Positions 39,788 through 48,948 are shown, counted from the first letter of the stretch. The stretch is DNA of 64,000 nt from Pseudomonadota bacterium (GCA_018240405.1 JAFEFW010000626.1:1-64000), one strand, 5' to 3'. Notes: generated by a model from the sequence alone, not told the origin. A program made the numbers and translations.

Positions 39788-40030
39788 GGCATACGCGCCC
39801 TTATCATCCCTAGACTCATAAAAGAGACATTTGCCCTGGGCTGACGCCCAAGTTCCACGCGAGCATCAGGCCATCCAACCGGCGAAAAAAGCGCTGGATA
39901 GACGGCGGCCATCCAATGACCTAGCCGGAGCTGCGCCTGCTGTCTGAACCACTCGTGCTACCCACTGTTCACCGGCATACGGTTCCGTCAGAGTGTCCGG
40001 CCAGGGTAGGAAACGGTCGAAGCAAGACGA

Positions 40031-40909
40031 ATGGATGTGACACTCGATCTGCTGGGCAACGCCATTCTGTCCGGCTTGCTGCTGGGCGGCTTTTATGCCG
40101 CCGTGACGATCGGCATTTCGATCTCTTTTGGGATGTTGGACATCGTCAATATCGCGCACCCGGCATTCATTCTGCTAGGTTCCTATACTGCGTATATCGC
40201 CAACAGCATGTTCGGCTTCGATCCGATCCTAACGAGCATTGTCCTGCTGCCGGCTTTCTACCTGCTCGGCATGGCCATTTACACCGTCTATGATCTGTCG
40301 TTTGAGCGACGAGGCGACGCTTCGATCCGGGGTCTGGCGTTCTTCTTCGGCCTGCTGTTCATCACCGAGGTGACGCTGATCCTGGTGTTCGGCGTTGATT
40401 ATCGCTTGGTGGAAGCCGTCTACATCGGACCGAGCTTGCATCTCGGGCCGCTGGATTTGCCGCTGCGGCTACTGGTGCCGGCGGTCGTGGCGCTGATGCT
40501 GATTGCCGCGTTGCAGGTGTTTATGTCGCAAACCTTTGTTGGAAGGGCTGTCAAGGCTGTTGCACAGGATCCGATTGCGCTGCGGCTGATGGCGGCGAAT
40601 CCGAGCCGGATCAAGCGAATTGCGTTTGGATTGTCGATCGCCACGTGCTCAATCGCGGGCGCGATCCTGATCATCATCCAGCCGGTCGAGCCTTCCATAG
40701 CGCGCGACTATATCGGCCGCGTCTTCGCCATCTGTGTCATGGGTGGGCTGGGCAGCTTTGGCGGCACGATCCTGGCCGCGATGGTGCTGGGTGTGGTGGA
40801 GAGCCTGACGACGACGATCTACGGCCCGTCCTGGTCACCGGCGGTTGCGTTCGGCTTCCTGCTGTTGACGCTGGCGGTGCGGCCTGCCGGACTGTTTGGA
40901 CGCGGCTGA
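40031..40909 (+). CDS. livH: Branched-chain amino-acid-type ABC transporter permease LivH
   Basis: LivH-type permease of 292 residues with about eight membrane segments. It has the family start LLGNAILSGLLLGGFYAAVTIGISISFGMLDIVNIAHPAFI (conserved stretch, cited in part) and the C-terminal VFAICVMGGLGSFGGTILAAMVLGVVES that includes the ABC-ATPase contact loop. It begins the livHMGF operon and overlaps livM by 3 bp (TGATG). Substrate could be branched-chain amino acids or other amides and acids; the family is broad. Confidence 0.95.
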   Translation: MDVTLDLLGNAILSGLLLGGFYAAVTIGISISFGMLDIVNIAHPAFILLGSYTAYIANSMFGFDPILTSIVLLPAFYLLGMAIYTVYDLSFERRGDASIRGLAFFFGLLFITEVTLILVFGVDYRLVEAVYIGPSLHLGPLDLPLRLLVPAVVALMLIAALQVFMSQTFVGRAVKAVAQDPIALRLMAANPSRIKRIAFGLSIATCSIAGAILIIIQPVEPSIARDYIGRVFAICVMGGLGSFGGTILAAMVLGVVESLTTTIYGPSWSPAVAFGFLLLTLAVRPAGLFGRG

Positions 40910-41838
40910 TGGCGGCTAATCTACGCTTCACGGTTGGTGCGGTGATCGTCGCTGCGCTGGTGTTGCTGGCAGCCAGGTTGATCGACAACCAGTACGCCTA
41001 TTTTGCCGGCTATGTTGTGCTGCAGTACATCGTTTTGGCGACGGCTTGGAACATTCTGGGTGGCTACACCGGCTATGTGAATTTTGGCACCGCAGCATTC
41101 TTTGCCATTGGCGCGTACGGAACGGTGGTGCTGCATAAGACTACCAGCCTGCCGCTTCCGGTCATGATCGCGATCGGCGGTGTTTTGTCAGGCTTTGTTG
41201 GTCTCGGCATGGGTTACCTGACACTACGCTTGCGCGGCACATTCTTCTCGATTGCCACACTCGCCATGGCTGTGGTGGTGCAGACGCTGATCACCAACTG
41301 GGACTTTGTTGGCGGTTCGCGGGGCGCCTATGTCATCCGGCCGCAAAAGTCGCCGATCCTGGGAGGCAACTATATAGAATACCTGTTTCTCTTGATGCTG
41401 GTGCTGTCGGTAATTGCCGTGGTGGTGGCCAGGGCCATCCAGCACTCCAGGCTCGGACTAGGCTTTGCGTCGATCCGTGACGACGAAGGCGCGGCGGAGA
41501 CCTCCGGCGTGCCAACGCTGCGGCTGAAATTGATCGCAACGGTCCTGTCCGGCGGGTTCATGGGTATGGCTGGCGCTCCCCTGCCCTATTACGTCACCTA
41601 TCTCGATCCAGCCTCCGGCTTCAGTCTGAGTTATGCGGTGAACACAATCGCTATGCCGCTGATCGGCGGAACGTCATCCTGGCTTGGTCCGGTCATCGGC
41701 GCCGTGCTGCTGGGGACGCTGCAGCAGGTGGCGACGGTGACGATCTCCTCGGCGCTTTCATTGCTGATCGTAGGCGTCCTGCTGGTCCTTTTCGTCGTTG
41801 CCGCGCCGCGTGGCATTGTCGGGTGGTTTCAGCGATGA
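40909..41838 (+). CDS. livM: Branched-chain amino-acid-type ABC transporter permease LivM
   Basis: Second permease, 309 residues. It has LATAWNILGGYTGYVNFGTAAFFAIGAYGTVVL near the N-terminus and NTIAMPLIGGTSSWLGPVIGAVLLGTLQQV near the end, both typical of LivM. I place the start at the ATG overlapping the livH stop; the same frame is open 264 bp further upstream inside livH, but that part has no LivM homology. The ATGA overlap with livG continues the coupling. Confidence 0.95.
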   Translation: MAANLRFTVGAVIVAALVLLAARLIDNQYAYFAGYVVLQYIVLATAWNILGGYTGYVNFGTAAFFAIGAYGTVVLHKTTSLPLPVMIAIGGVLSGFVGLGMGYLTLRLRGTFFSIATLAMAVVVQTLITNWDFVGGSRGAYVIRPQKSPILGGNYIEYLFLLMLVLSVIAVVVARAIQHSRLGLGFASIRDDEGAAETSGVPTLRLKLIATVLSGGFMGMAGAPLPYYVTYLDPASGFSLSYAVNTIAMPLIGGTSSWLGPVIGAVLLGTLQQVATVTISSALSLLIVGVLLVLFVVAAPRGIVGWFQR

Positions 41839-42566
41839 CCGAAACCCTTCTGGACGTCGAAAAGGTAAGCAAGCGCTTCGGTGGTTTCGTAGCGCTGAAC
41901 GATATCACGCTACGGGTCGGCCGCGGCGAGCGGCTTGGCCTCATTGGCCCCAATGGCTCCGGTAAGAGCACGTTGGTCAACTGCATCTGTGGCACGCTGC
42001 GCAATGAGACCGGTGTGGTAACGTTCAACGGCCAGCGGCTGGACGGCCTACCCGCACACCGTCGTACACGCCTGGGTCTCGCGCGCAGCTTCCAGTTGCC
42101 ACGGCCGTTCCACACGATGACCCTTACCGAAAATGTACAGGTGCCAATCCTCTACGCGGCTCAATCCCGCGGGCATCAGGGTCCTACCGCCTTACGCGCC
42201 GGCGCGAATGCGCTGCTTGATATGGTGGGACTGGCGGAAAAGGCGGGAAAGCGCCCCGCCGATCTGACGCAGATTGAGATGCGCAAGCTGGAACTCGCCA
42301 AGGCGATGGCGAGTGATCCGCAGATGCTCATTGCCGACGAGGTGATGGCCGGTCTGTCGCATCGGGAGGTGGACGAAATCTTGGCGCTGCTGATGAAGCT
42401 GAATGAGGCGGGCGTGACCTTTATCATGATCGAGCACATCATGCGGGCTGTGCTGGCCTTCTCCCAGCGCCTGGTCGTGCTGGTTGCCGGAAGAAAGATC
42501 GCCGATGGATTGCCTCAGGAGGTAATCCGGGACGACGACGTTGTGGCTGCGTATCTTGGCCGCTAG
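41835..42566 (+). CDS. livG: Branched-chain amino-acid-type ABC transporter ATPase LivG
   Basis: ATPase subunit of 243 residues. Walker A GPNGSGKST, Q-loop area in LARSFQLPRPFHTMTLTENV, and Walker B LIADEVMAGL are seen. The signature position reads LTQIEMRKLELAKAM, differing from the canonical LSGGQ, as is common for LivG (which usually has LSYGQQ-type sequence), so this copy is atypical. Start at the ATG overlapping the livM stop. Confidence 0.92.
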   Translation: MTETLLDVEKVSKRFGGFVALNDITLRVGRGERLGLIGPNGSGKSTLVNCICGTLRNETGVVTFNGQRLDGLPAHRRTRLGLARSFQLPRPFHTMTLTENVQVPILYAAQSRGHQGPTALRAGANALLDMVGLAEKAGKRPADLTQIEMRKLELAKAMASDPQMLIADEVMAGLSHREVDEILALLMKLNEAGVTFIMIEHIMRAVLAFSQRLVVLVAGRKIADGLPQEVIRDDDVVAAYLGR

Positions 42567-43287
42567 CCTGACGATTACCAGCCTGGAGGCTGGCTATGGT
42601 GCGGTGCGTATCCTGCACAGCGTTTCGCTCCGCGTCGGGGAAGGGGAGACGGTCGCGCTGTTGGGCACCAACGGTAACGGTAAGTCGACGCTGATGAAGT
42701 CGATTATCGGGATGGTGCGGCCGACCGGCGGCTCCATCGTCGCCGAAATTGACGGTGCGCGGCACGAACTTGTTGGCATGGCGACCGAAGCGATTGTCGA
42801 TCTGGGCATCGCTATCGTCCCTGAAGGACGACGCCTGTTTCCGCGCCTCTCGGTACAGGAGAACCTGCTGATGGGCGCCTTCCGTAAGGCGGCGCGTACA
42901 AAGCTGCGGCAGAACCTGGATTTCTGTTTCGAGGTGTTCCCCCGTTTGGCTGAGCGGCGAACCCAATTGGCCGGATCGATGAGCGGCGGTGAGCAGCAGA
43001 TGGTCGCGTTGGGCAGAGCCCTGATGTCCGCGCCGCGCTTGCTGCTGGTGGATGAGCCGTCGGTCGGCCTGGCGCCGCTGCTGGTATCGCGAACGATCGA
43101 CAAGATCCAGGAACTGAAGGACGGTTACGGGCTGACCGTGCTGATGGCGGAGCAGAATTTCACCGAGGCAATCCGCATTGCCGACCGGGGCTATGTTATC
43201 GTGCATGGTTCGATCGAGTTCGAGGCGGAGTCGCGTGACTCGCTGGACAACAATGCACTGATCCGCAGCCTGTACATGGGGGAGTAA
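42541..43287 (+). CDS. livF: Branched-chain amino-acid-type ABC transporter ATPase LivF
   Basis: Second ATPase subunit with Walker A GTNGNGKST, signature MSGGEQQMVALGRALM and Walker B LLLVDEPSVGLAP. The TTG at 42541 is the first possible start and overlaps livG by 26 bp. A second TTG at 42556 would also keep all homology, and no ATG is available, so the true start is uncertain. The operon ends here. No substrate-binding protein gene (livK/livJ) is in the neighbourhood, so the binding protein must be encoded elsewhere. Confidence 0.93.
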   Translation: MWLRILAASLTITSLEAGYGAVRILHSVSLRVGEGETVALLGTNGNGKSTLMKSIIGMVRPTGGSIVAEIDGARHELVGMATEAIVDLGIAIVPEGRRLFPRLSVQENLLMGAFRKAARTKLRQNLDFCFEVFPRLAERRTQLAGSMSGGEQQMVALGRALMSAPRLLLVDEPSVGLAPLLVSRTIDKIQELKDGYGLTVLMAEQNFTEAIRIADRGYVIVHGSIEFEAESRDSLDNNALIRSLYMGE

Positions 43288-43368
43288 CCCGGTGCCTTGC
43301 CTGTCGACTTTTTCGTCGCGAACAGGGTTGCGTGCCACCGCGGAACCGCCTATAAGCCGCCGCCTGTC

Positions 43369-43443
43369 GCGGGCGTAGCTCAGGGGTAGAGCACAACCTT
43401 GCCAAGGTTGGGGTCGAGGGTTCGAATCCCTTCGCCCGCTCCA
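43369..43443 (+). tRNA. tRNA-Gly (anticodon GCC), CCA encoded
   Basis: A complete cloverleaf is visible. The acceptor stem GCGGGCG pairs with CGCCCGC, the D-arm is GCTC..GAGC, the anticodon arm is CAACC-TTGCCAA-GGTTG with anticodon GCC, and the T-arm is GAGGG-TTCGAAT-CCCTT. The discriminator T and the encoded CCA follow. It reads GGC and GGU codons. It lies 81 bp after livF. Confidence 0.97.
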
Positions 43444-44143
43444 GTTACCATCCACCCAAACTTTCTCTGCCGTCGGGACCGGCCCGAATAGGGCCATCTT
43501 CCACACGGTATTGTGGGTGAGGCTAAGGGGGTTCCGACACGGGCCGATTGGCTAGTTCTCTCTATTGAACAGCGTCCTCTCTCCGAGCCGTGGAGGTGGG
43601 CCATTTACCCCTAAGCGCTAGTGGGTTGATTTTGAGAGATGGTGTGTTGCGAAGTAGCACAGGAGTTGGAGTTTCGACTGCTCTACCAGTGCGTCCGAAA
43701 AAGCCTGGCGTTGATTTTGCTCGGTTTCCCGGGCCAATTTGTAGCTCGTAGCATAGGGGGAGGCGCAACGACCAGCCAAGCGGCGGGTCTACAGCCAGAA
43801 GCCGGCCTCGGGCTCGTTATATAGCCAGCCGCGCCTGCGGAAGCCGTTGAGGTCACCGCCGCGTGGCGCATTCTAGCCGCCGGCGCGATAGCGGGTGCCC
43901 AGCGTGGCCGCAGCCTCCGTGTTCCGAACGCAATCCACAGCGGCGAATTACCTGCGGTCGCTGCACCAGGCATCGCACCGTCAGGCGTCCTGCTCGATCG
44001 CCGTTTCACTACCGCTCCAGTCATGGTCCACGACCAGTCAGACGTGCTGCACTGACCGTAGCGGCGCTGTCACCTCAAGCAACCCCAGCCGTCGGCGGAA
44101 TCCTCTTGTCCGGCATTCGATTCATAATCAGGATGTTGTTTGG
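43444..44143. other. Gene-poor stretch downstream of tRNA-Gly
   Basis: I see no convincing gene in these 700 bp: open frames are short and lack ribosome-binding sites or recognisable motifs. The segment lies between the tRNA and a hypothetical gene and precedes transposase remnants. I looked for a second copy of the tRNA 3' end as an attachment site and found none. Confidence 0.5.
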
Positions 44144-44683
44144 CTACTTTGGAGCATACGGTAAGCCGAGATCGGCAAGAAGATCGGCCGCAACCGCCTT
44201 CAGATTGAATTCGGGCTTGATGGCCCACCGCCCCAATGCATCTCGCTGGCCTCGCTTCCGCACAGCCAGGGCAGGCCCGGCCTCCGTGACCGCAAATTCG
44301 ATTTGCACGTCACCGTCCTCGTCGCCCGAAGCGACGAGAGGCGAACGCTCATTCGACAAGTCCTCGAGGAACGTCCGGGTTTTCGACGCCGACATGCGCA
44401 GGAAGCCGATCATGCGCTGCGACGATGATCCCACGGCGACGACCTCGACTGTCATGCTCGCCCGTGCGATGGCTGGCTGCTCAGGAACGACTCGAAATGT
44501 GAGGCTGACGCCGCCAGTCGCAATTTCGATCGGCGAGTATCTCTGGCGGACCTTAGGTATTGTGCGTTGATCGACAGGGTCTGGCCCTGCGGTCAGGCGT
44601 CCAGGCTTCGGAGACTGCGCCGCAACGGGGAAGTCGGGATTAAGGGCGCCGGGCGGGGCGCCACGAATTGGTGCAAGAGCCAT
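44144..44683 (-). CDS. Hypothetical protein (179 aa)
   Basis: The ATG at 44683 is preceded by AGGAA at a good distance, and the frame has balanced composition without rare-residue runs. This supports a real gene. The protein has a proline-rich N-terminus (about 1-45), then a region with alternating hydrophobic residues (GGVSLTFRVVPEQPAIARASMTVEVVAVG) suggesting beta strands, and a C-terminal helix (LKAVAADLLADLGLPYAPK). I do not recognise a family. It sits in a worn region between tRNA-Gly and an IS1380 remnant, and may be accessory. Confidence 0.55.
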   Translation of the reverse strand: MALAPIRGAPPGALNPDFPVAAQSPKPGRLTAGPDPVDQRTIPKVRQRYSPIEIATGGVSLTFRVVPEQPAIARASMTVEVVAVGSSSQRMIGFLRMSASKTRTFLEDLSNERSPLVASGDEDGDVQIEFAVTEAGPALAVRKRGQRDALGRWAIKPEFNLKAVAADLLADLGLPYAPK

Positions 44684-44839
44684 CAGAGTTCCTGCTCGCC
44701 TCTCTTGTGGTCAGTTTGCCAAGGGCACTTGTGCGGAGGGACGGAATCCGTAGGTGTCATCTCCATACGATCCTCGATCGTCGTTGCGTGCTGTTATTTC
44801 GGTCGAGCGGGTGGAAGTAATCTCTGCCAGAATAATGAG

Positions 44840-45060
44840 GGACGCCTGGTGGAGCACCAGGTCGAGACCCTGGTGATGCAACGCCTCGTCCGCATTGCCC
44901 TGGGCTACGAGGACCTGAACGATTACGACCACTTGCGGCATGATCTGGCGCTGGCGGTGCGTGCGGGCAAGCTGGCCGCGCAGCGACCGGACTGCGTACC
45001 CTGGCCGGTAAATCAACGTGGAACCGAGGTGCTGGAGGCTGTATCCCAGCGCCCGGTTTG
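44840..45060 (+). pseudogene. IS1380-family transposase fragment
   Basis: The plus strand encodes LVEHQVETLVMQRLVRIALGYEDLNDYDHLRHDLALAV in pieces, followed after a frameshift by LAGKSTWNR. This is the conserved GYEDLNDHDxLRHDP...LAGKSTLNRLE part of IS1380 transposases. Only about 70 of some 450 residues remain, without ends. It may share origin with the IS1380 fragment at position 1, but they cover different parts of the protein and cannot be compared directly. Confidence 0.75.
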
Positions 45061-45273
45061 CATTTTTGGTCATGCCGAATCACCCGGGTCTCAATCCCAC
45101 CCGTCAAGACCGATGCGAAATCACACCACTTGAGGACAACCCATGCGCTGGTGCGCTGATCCGTCCATAGACCAGGCACCGCGTGATGAAATTCGTCGGC
45201 ACATGTCGAGCGGCCAAGCAACCAGCCGAGCCTGAATTGACAGCCGCGAGCGGCGGCGGCAAGGAGAACGACG

Positions 45274-46116
45274 ATGGACACGTATCAGCATATCCTCGTC
45301 AAAACCGAGAATTTGATCACAACCATTACGCTAAACCGACCAGCCAAGCTGAATGCCTGGACATCGTTGATGGCGGATGAGGTGAGCCATGCGATTCACG
45401 AGGTGGGGAACAGTCCCGCCACCCGCTGCATCGTCATAACCGGTGCAGGGCGCGGGTTCTGCGCTGGCGCGGACATGGGAGGACTGCAGGAACGGACGGA
45501 AGGCGCTCAGCCGCGCAATCACAGGCCGGTCCACCAGCCCGATGCGGGCTTCCCGGGCGCACCAGGGCCAGATATTGCCAAATACTATCCGGGCCGATTT
45601 GGTTATCTTTATACATGCCCGAAGCCCATTATCGCAGCCATCAACGGTGCCTGCGCCGGCGTAGGCTTGGTGCTTGCCCTTTACGCAGACCTTCGTTTCA
45701 CCTGTGATAGCGCAAAATTCACCACTGCCTTTGCGGCGCGCGGGCTCGTTGCCGAACATGGCGTTGCGGCGCTGCTGCCCAGGCTGGTGGGTGAGGCGCA
45801 GGCATTAGACCTGTTGCTCACGGCCCGGCGATTTACCGGAGCGGAGGCTGCCGAGTTGCGCCTGGCGAATAAGTCGTTGCCCGACGAGAAACTTATGGAC
45901 CACGTCTACTCTGTCGCACGCATGCTCGCGAACGATGTCTCGCCACTCTCCGTGGCGGTCATTAAACGGCAAGTTCGCGCGGCGTATGAGCAGAGTTTTG
46001 CGGAGTCTTTGGCTGCCGCAGATGCGGAGATGGATCGCAGCTTCGCAAGCCTCGACTTCAAAGAAGGCGTCAGGAGCTTTGTCGAGCGACGTGCGCCAGC
46101 GTTCAAAGGCGTCTGA
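45274..46116 (+). CDS. Enoyl-CoA hydratase/isomerase family protein (crotonase)
   Basis: The 280-residue protein has the crotonase fold: ITTITLNRPAKLNAW at the N-terminus, the oxyanion-hole segments GAGRGFCAGADM and NGACAGVGLVLALYADLRF, and a putative catalytic Glu in RGLVAEHGVAALLPRLVG. An insert of about 30 residues between them (QERTEGAQPRNHRPVHQP) precedes the second oxyanion segment. It probably hydrates or isomerises an acyl-CoA, but the substrate is unknown. Transposase remnants flank it on both sides, and it has no catabolic partner nearby. GGAGAA precedes the ATG. Confidence 0.9.
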   Translation: MDTYQHILVKTENLITTITLNRPAKLNAWTSLMADEVSHAIHEVGNSPATRCIVITGAGRGFCAGADMGGLQERTEGAQPRNHRPVHQPDAGFPGAPGPDIAKYYPGRFGYLYTCPKPIIAAINGACAGVGLVLALYADLRFTCDSAKFTTAFAARGLVAEHGVAALLPRLVGEAQALDLLLTARRFTGAEAAELRLANKSLPDEKLMDHVYSVARMLANDVSPLSVAVIKRQVRAAYEQSFAESLAAADAEMDRSFASLDFKEGVRSFVERRAPAFKGV

Positions 46117-46229
46117 AACCGTCGCGTTCCGCACGCAGGTTGGACAATGGATCCTGTTGAAGCTTTGCGCTGCAAGGTGAAGCTGCCCTCAAGCCAAGGC
46201 ATGGTGCAACAACGAAGGACGGCTCAAGT

Positions 46230-46410
46230 GCGGCCAGATCAATCCTTCAAGGATCGGCTGCTCCCCGCCGAGGTGATCCTGTGGGTGGTCCGATAGAACC
46301 TGATGTTCCCCATCAGCTACCGTGACCTCGGCTCATGCTCGCGGACCGGAGCGTGGAAGTGGACCACACCACTCTATTCGGGTCGATCCAGGCGCATCCT
46401 TCAGCGGCAC
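46230..46410 (+). pseudogene. IS6-family transposase fragment
   Basis: In one frame the sequence reads FKDRLLPAEVILWVVR, a stop, then NLMFPISYRDLG, and in a second frame SVEVDHTTLF. Together these match the conserved N-terminal half of IS6-family transposases (FPxEIILxAVRWYLxYPLSYRDLExxxAERGxxVDHTTxxRW). It contains both a stop and a frameshift and lacks the DDE region. It lies between the crotonase and an MFS gene. Confidence 0.75.
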
Positions 46411-46497
46411 GATCCGTTCGAAGTGCTGCTGCAGGCGCGGGTTCGGCAGGCCAATTGATCGGTTGCTCCTTGTGCCGCTTCCGGCCACACCGCCCGC

Positions 46498-47682
46498 ATG
46501 ACCTCTGACTCGGCTGTTCGGCGACTGATCGCCCTGGTCGCCCTCGCCGTGTTTTCCGGTGCATTGGTGACGCGCCTGACCGACCCACTGGTGGCTGTGC
46601 TCGCGCACGACCTGGGCGGTACCACTGCGCGCGCTGCGCTGTTGGCCAGCGCGTTCGCCCTTCCGTTCGCCTTGATCCAGCCCATCCTCGGGCCGGTCGG
46701 CGACGCGCTCGGCAAGCGGCGGGTGATGACCGGCGCCGTCGGACTACTGACGGTCCTGCTGATTGCCTGCAGCACTGCGCCCGATCTGAACACGCTGATA
46801 GTCCTGCGTGCTCTCACCGGTCTCGCGGCAGGCGGACTGACGCCCCTGGCAATCGCGCTGGTCGCCGATACCGCGCCAGCGCACGGCCGCCAGGTCGCGC
46901 TGTCGCGGCTGGTGGCCTTCGCGATTTCCGGCCAGATCGCCGGCGGCAGTTTTTCGGGCTTGCTGGAGCCCTATATCGGTTGGCGTGGCGTCATGCTGGG
47001 TGCCAGCGCCGTGGCGGCGGCTGGCTTCGTGTCCCTGATCCTGGGCGGACGCGGCTTCGGGTCAGAGCCGCGGGGTCACTTCGATCCGGTCCGGGCCTTC
47101 GCGGGGTATCTGCAATTGATGCGCCTGCCCGCGGCGCGGATCCTGTATTTCTCGGTGGCGGTGGAAGGCGGGTTCGTCTTCGGGTCGTTTCCCTATTTCG
47201 CAATCGAACTCCAGCACCGCGGCATCGGCGCAACCGCCGAAGCTGGACTGGCAGTCGCCGGGTTCGGCGTCGGGGGCCTGCTTTACGCCGCGCTCGCCAA
47301 ACGGGTCCTGCAATGGATGGGACAGGACCGGATGGTTCTGCTGGGCGGCATCCTGTGCCTGACGGCCTATGCGGGGTTCGCCTTCGCGCCGATCGCCGAG
47401 GTCTTCATCGGCTCCGGGCTGGTGCTGGGCCTGGGCATGTTCATGATCCACAACTCGATCCAAACGCGCGTGACCGAGGTGGCGCCGCATGCGCGCGGCA
47501 CGGCGGTGGCGTTGCATGCGTTCCATTTCTTCCTTGGCCAGACGGCGGGCCCCGTGGTGTTCGGAGAACTCTTGCGACATGCAGGTTCCAGGCTCGCCTT
47601 CCTGTGTGGCGGTATTTGTCTGCTGGCGCTGGCCGGGATGCTGGGGCGGGCCGGGTTCACCCGGCCCGGGGGTGCCTATTAG
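46498..47682 (+). CDS. Major facilitator superfamily transporter
   Basis: The 394-residue protein has about twelve hydrophobic segments and the MFS loop (GPVGDALGKRRVM, near 65-77). A VLRALTGLAAGGLTPLAIALVAD stretch in helix 4 is typical of drug or sugar efflux families. The base composition is clearly more GC-rich than the preceding remnants. The substrate is unknown. It is followed by a 261-bp gap before the asparaginase-like gene. Confidence 0.88.
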   Translation: MTSDSAVRRLIALVALAVFSGALVTRLTDPLVAVLAHDLGGTTARAALLASAFALPFALIQPILGPVGDALGKRRVMTGAVGLLTVLLIACSTAPDLNTLIVLRALTGLAAGGLTPLAIALVADTAPAHGRQVALSRLVAFAISGQIAGGSFSGLLEPYIGWRGVMLGASAVAAAGFVSLILGGRGFGSEPRGHFDPVRAFAGYLQLMRLPAARILYFSVAVEGGFVFGSFPYFAIELQHRGIGATAEAGLAVAGFGVGGLLYAALAKRVLQWMGQDRMVLLGGILCLTAYAGFAFAPIAEVFIGSGLVLGLGMFMIHNSIQTRVTEVAPHARGTAVALHAFHFFLGQTAGPVVFGELLRHAGSRLAFLCGGICLLALAGMLGRAGFTRPGGAY

Positions 47683-47943
47683 ATCCGTCCCGTATCACCG
47701 ACTTGCCATTATCCAGGTCCGGGCGGGCGCGCGCCGCGGAGGTGCTGCAGTGCGTAGGCAACGCTCCCTGCACTCGGCCGGGAATCCTTTCACCGGCACT
47801 GGAAGGGTGACGGCGAACGGACTGGGGTGGTCCGGTCTGGGCAGGGGATTAAATCGTCTCCGTATCATCGTCTCTACCGCTCCCCTTATCTTTTCGCGCC
47901 AGGTCGGGTTCCCCTTGGTCACAGTGAATGCGAGAATTCCAAA

Positions 47944-48948
47944 ATGACCGCACCCACGCGTCGACGCATCCTTCTCTCACAGGGGCCAGGCACTCTGCCC
48001 AGTCAGGGCATCGATCGGCTCGATTTCACCAGCTACAACGCGCGACTCAGTGGCAAGCCACCGCTCACCGGCCGCGAAATGGTGGCCGCGCTGCCCGAGA
48101 TCGACAGCATCGCGGAGATCGTGTTCGACGATGACGCGCCGCATCCGCAGGCCACACATGAGGAGATGCGCAGGCTCGCACGTTTTCTGGATACCGCCGC
48201 GCGCCGCGACGATATCGACGGGATCGTCTGGGTCCAGGGGACCAACACGCTCGAGGAGACCGCGTATTTTCTGAACCTGACGGTGCGCTCGTCCAAGCCC
48301 GTGGTGGTCGTTGGCGCGCAGCGGCCGTTTACAGCAATGAGCACGGACGCCCACCTCAATCTGGTGAACGCGGTACGCGTCGCGGCGTGTGAGGAGGCTG
48401 TCGGGATGGGCGTGGTTGTCGTCACCAACAGCGAGATCATCGCCGCTCGCGACGTGACCAAGACCTCGACCTACCAGGTTCAGACGTTTCGCGGCCGCGA
48501 TCTCGGGGTTCTCGGCTATGCCGATCCCGATCGTGTGGTCTTCTACCACGCCGCACGACGCCGACACACGACGCAATCGGCATTCGATATCCAGGCCATC
48601 GAGAGCCTGCCGATGGTTGAAGTGCTGTATCCGCACACCGGGGCCAACCCCGACCTGGCGCGCGCGGCCGTGGATCTCGGCGCGACCGGTCTGGTCATCG
48701 CCGGCGTCGGCGCGGGCGCGCTGGGGGCGTTTACCGAACCCGTAAAGGCGCTGGTGGCGAACGGCGTCGTCGTCGTTCGATCCGCCCGCGTCGGGGAGGG
48801 GCGTGTGCTCGCCCACGGAAACAATCATGCGGACGGCACGATCGCGGCGGATAACCTCAATCCGCAGAAGGCCGCGGTGTTGCTTGCACTTGCGCTGACA
48901 CAGACGCGGGACACCATGGCGTTGCAGAGGATGTTCGATGAGTACTGA
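47944..48948 (+). CDS. Asparaginase-family protein with Asn in the TDT motif
   Basis: The 334-residue product has the asparaginase/glutaminase fold: ILLSQGPGTLPSQG with the first catalytic Thr at T17, GTNTLEETAYFLNLT, GAQRPFTAMSTDAHLNL, and VTKTSTYQVQTF. In L-asparaginases the second triad is in T-D-T, where the Asp helps activate the nucleophile. Here it is T-N-T (Asn101). This may mark a distinct subfamily with other substrates. I use the ATG at 47944 (MTAPTRR); the frame is open to 47827. The HutD gene overlaps its end by 11 bp. Confidence 0.85.
   Translation: MTAPTRRRILLSQGPGTLPSQGIDRLDFTSYNARLSGKPPLTGREMVAALPEIDSIAEIVFDDDAPHPQATHEEMRRLARFLDTAARRDDIDGIVWVQGTNTLEETAYFLNLTVRSSKPVVVVGAQRPFTAMSTDAHLNLVNAVRVAACEEAVGMGVVVVTNSEIIAARDVTKTSTYQVQTFRGRDLGVLGYADPDRVVFYHAARRRHTTQSAFDIQAIESLPMVEVLYPHTGANPDLARAAVDLGATGLVIAGVGAGALGAFTEPVKALVANGVVVVRSARVGEGRVLAHGNNHADGTIAADNLNPQKAAVLLALALTQTRDTMALQRMFDEY

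Larger units (their letters stand above)
39359..40030. other. Long intergenic region with DnaA-box-like sites and palindromes
   Basis: No gene is apparent in these 672 bp. I see GTTTCGCGAAAC (39413-39424), the inverted repeat ACCTAACCTTAGGT (39467-39480), a perfect DnaA box TGTGGATAA (39645-39653) and a near-match TTATCCACC (39779-39787). The segment 39700-39840 appears more A/T-rich than surrounding genes. Genes to the left (34.4-38.6 kb) mostly run minus and genes to the right (38.7-49.5 kb) plus. It may be only the livHMGF promoter region; origin function is a guess. Confidence 0.4.

Noticed and set aside
42439-43506. 355-codon minus-strand frame across livF and tRNA-Gly
   Set aside because: It runs through a tRNA gene and the antisense of livF, so it is a shadow.
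43369-46497. tRNA-Gly as attachment site of an intact integrative element
   Set aside because: No integrase gene and no repeat of the tRNA 3' end were found within the window, only transposase debris.
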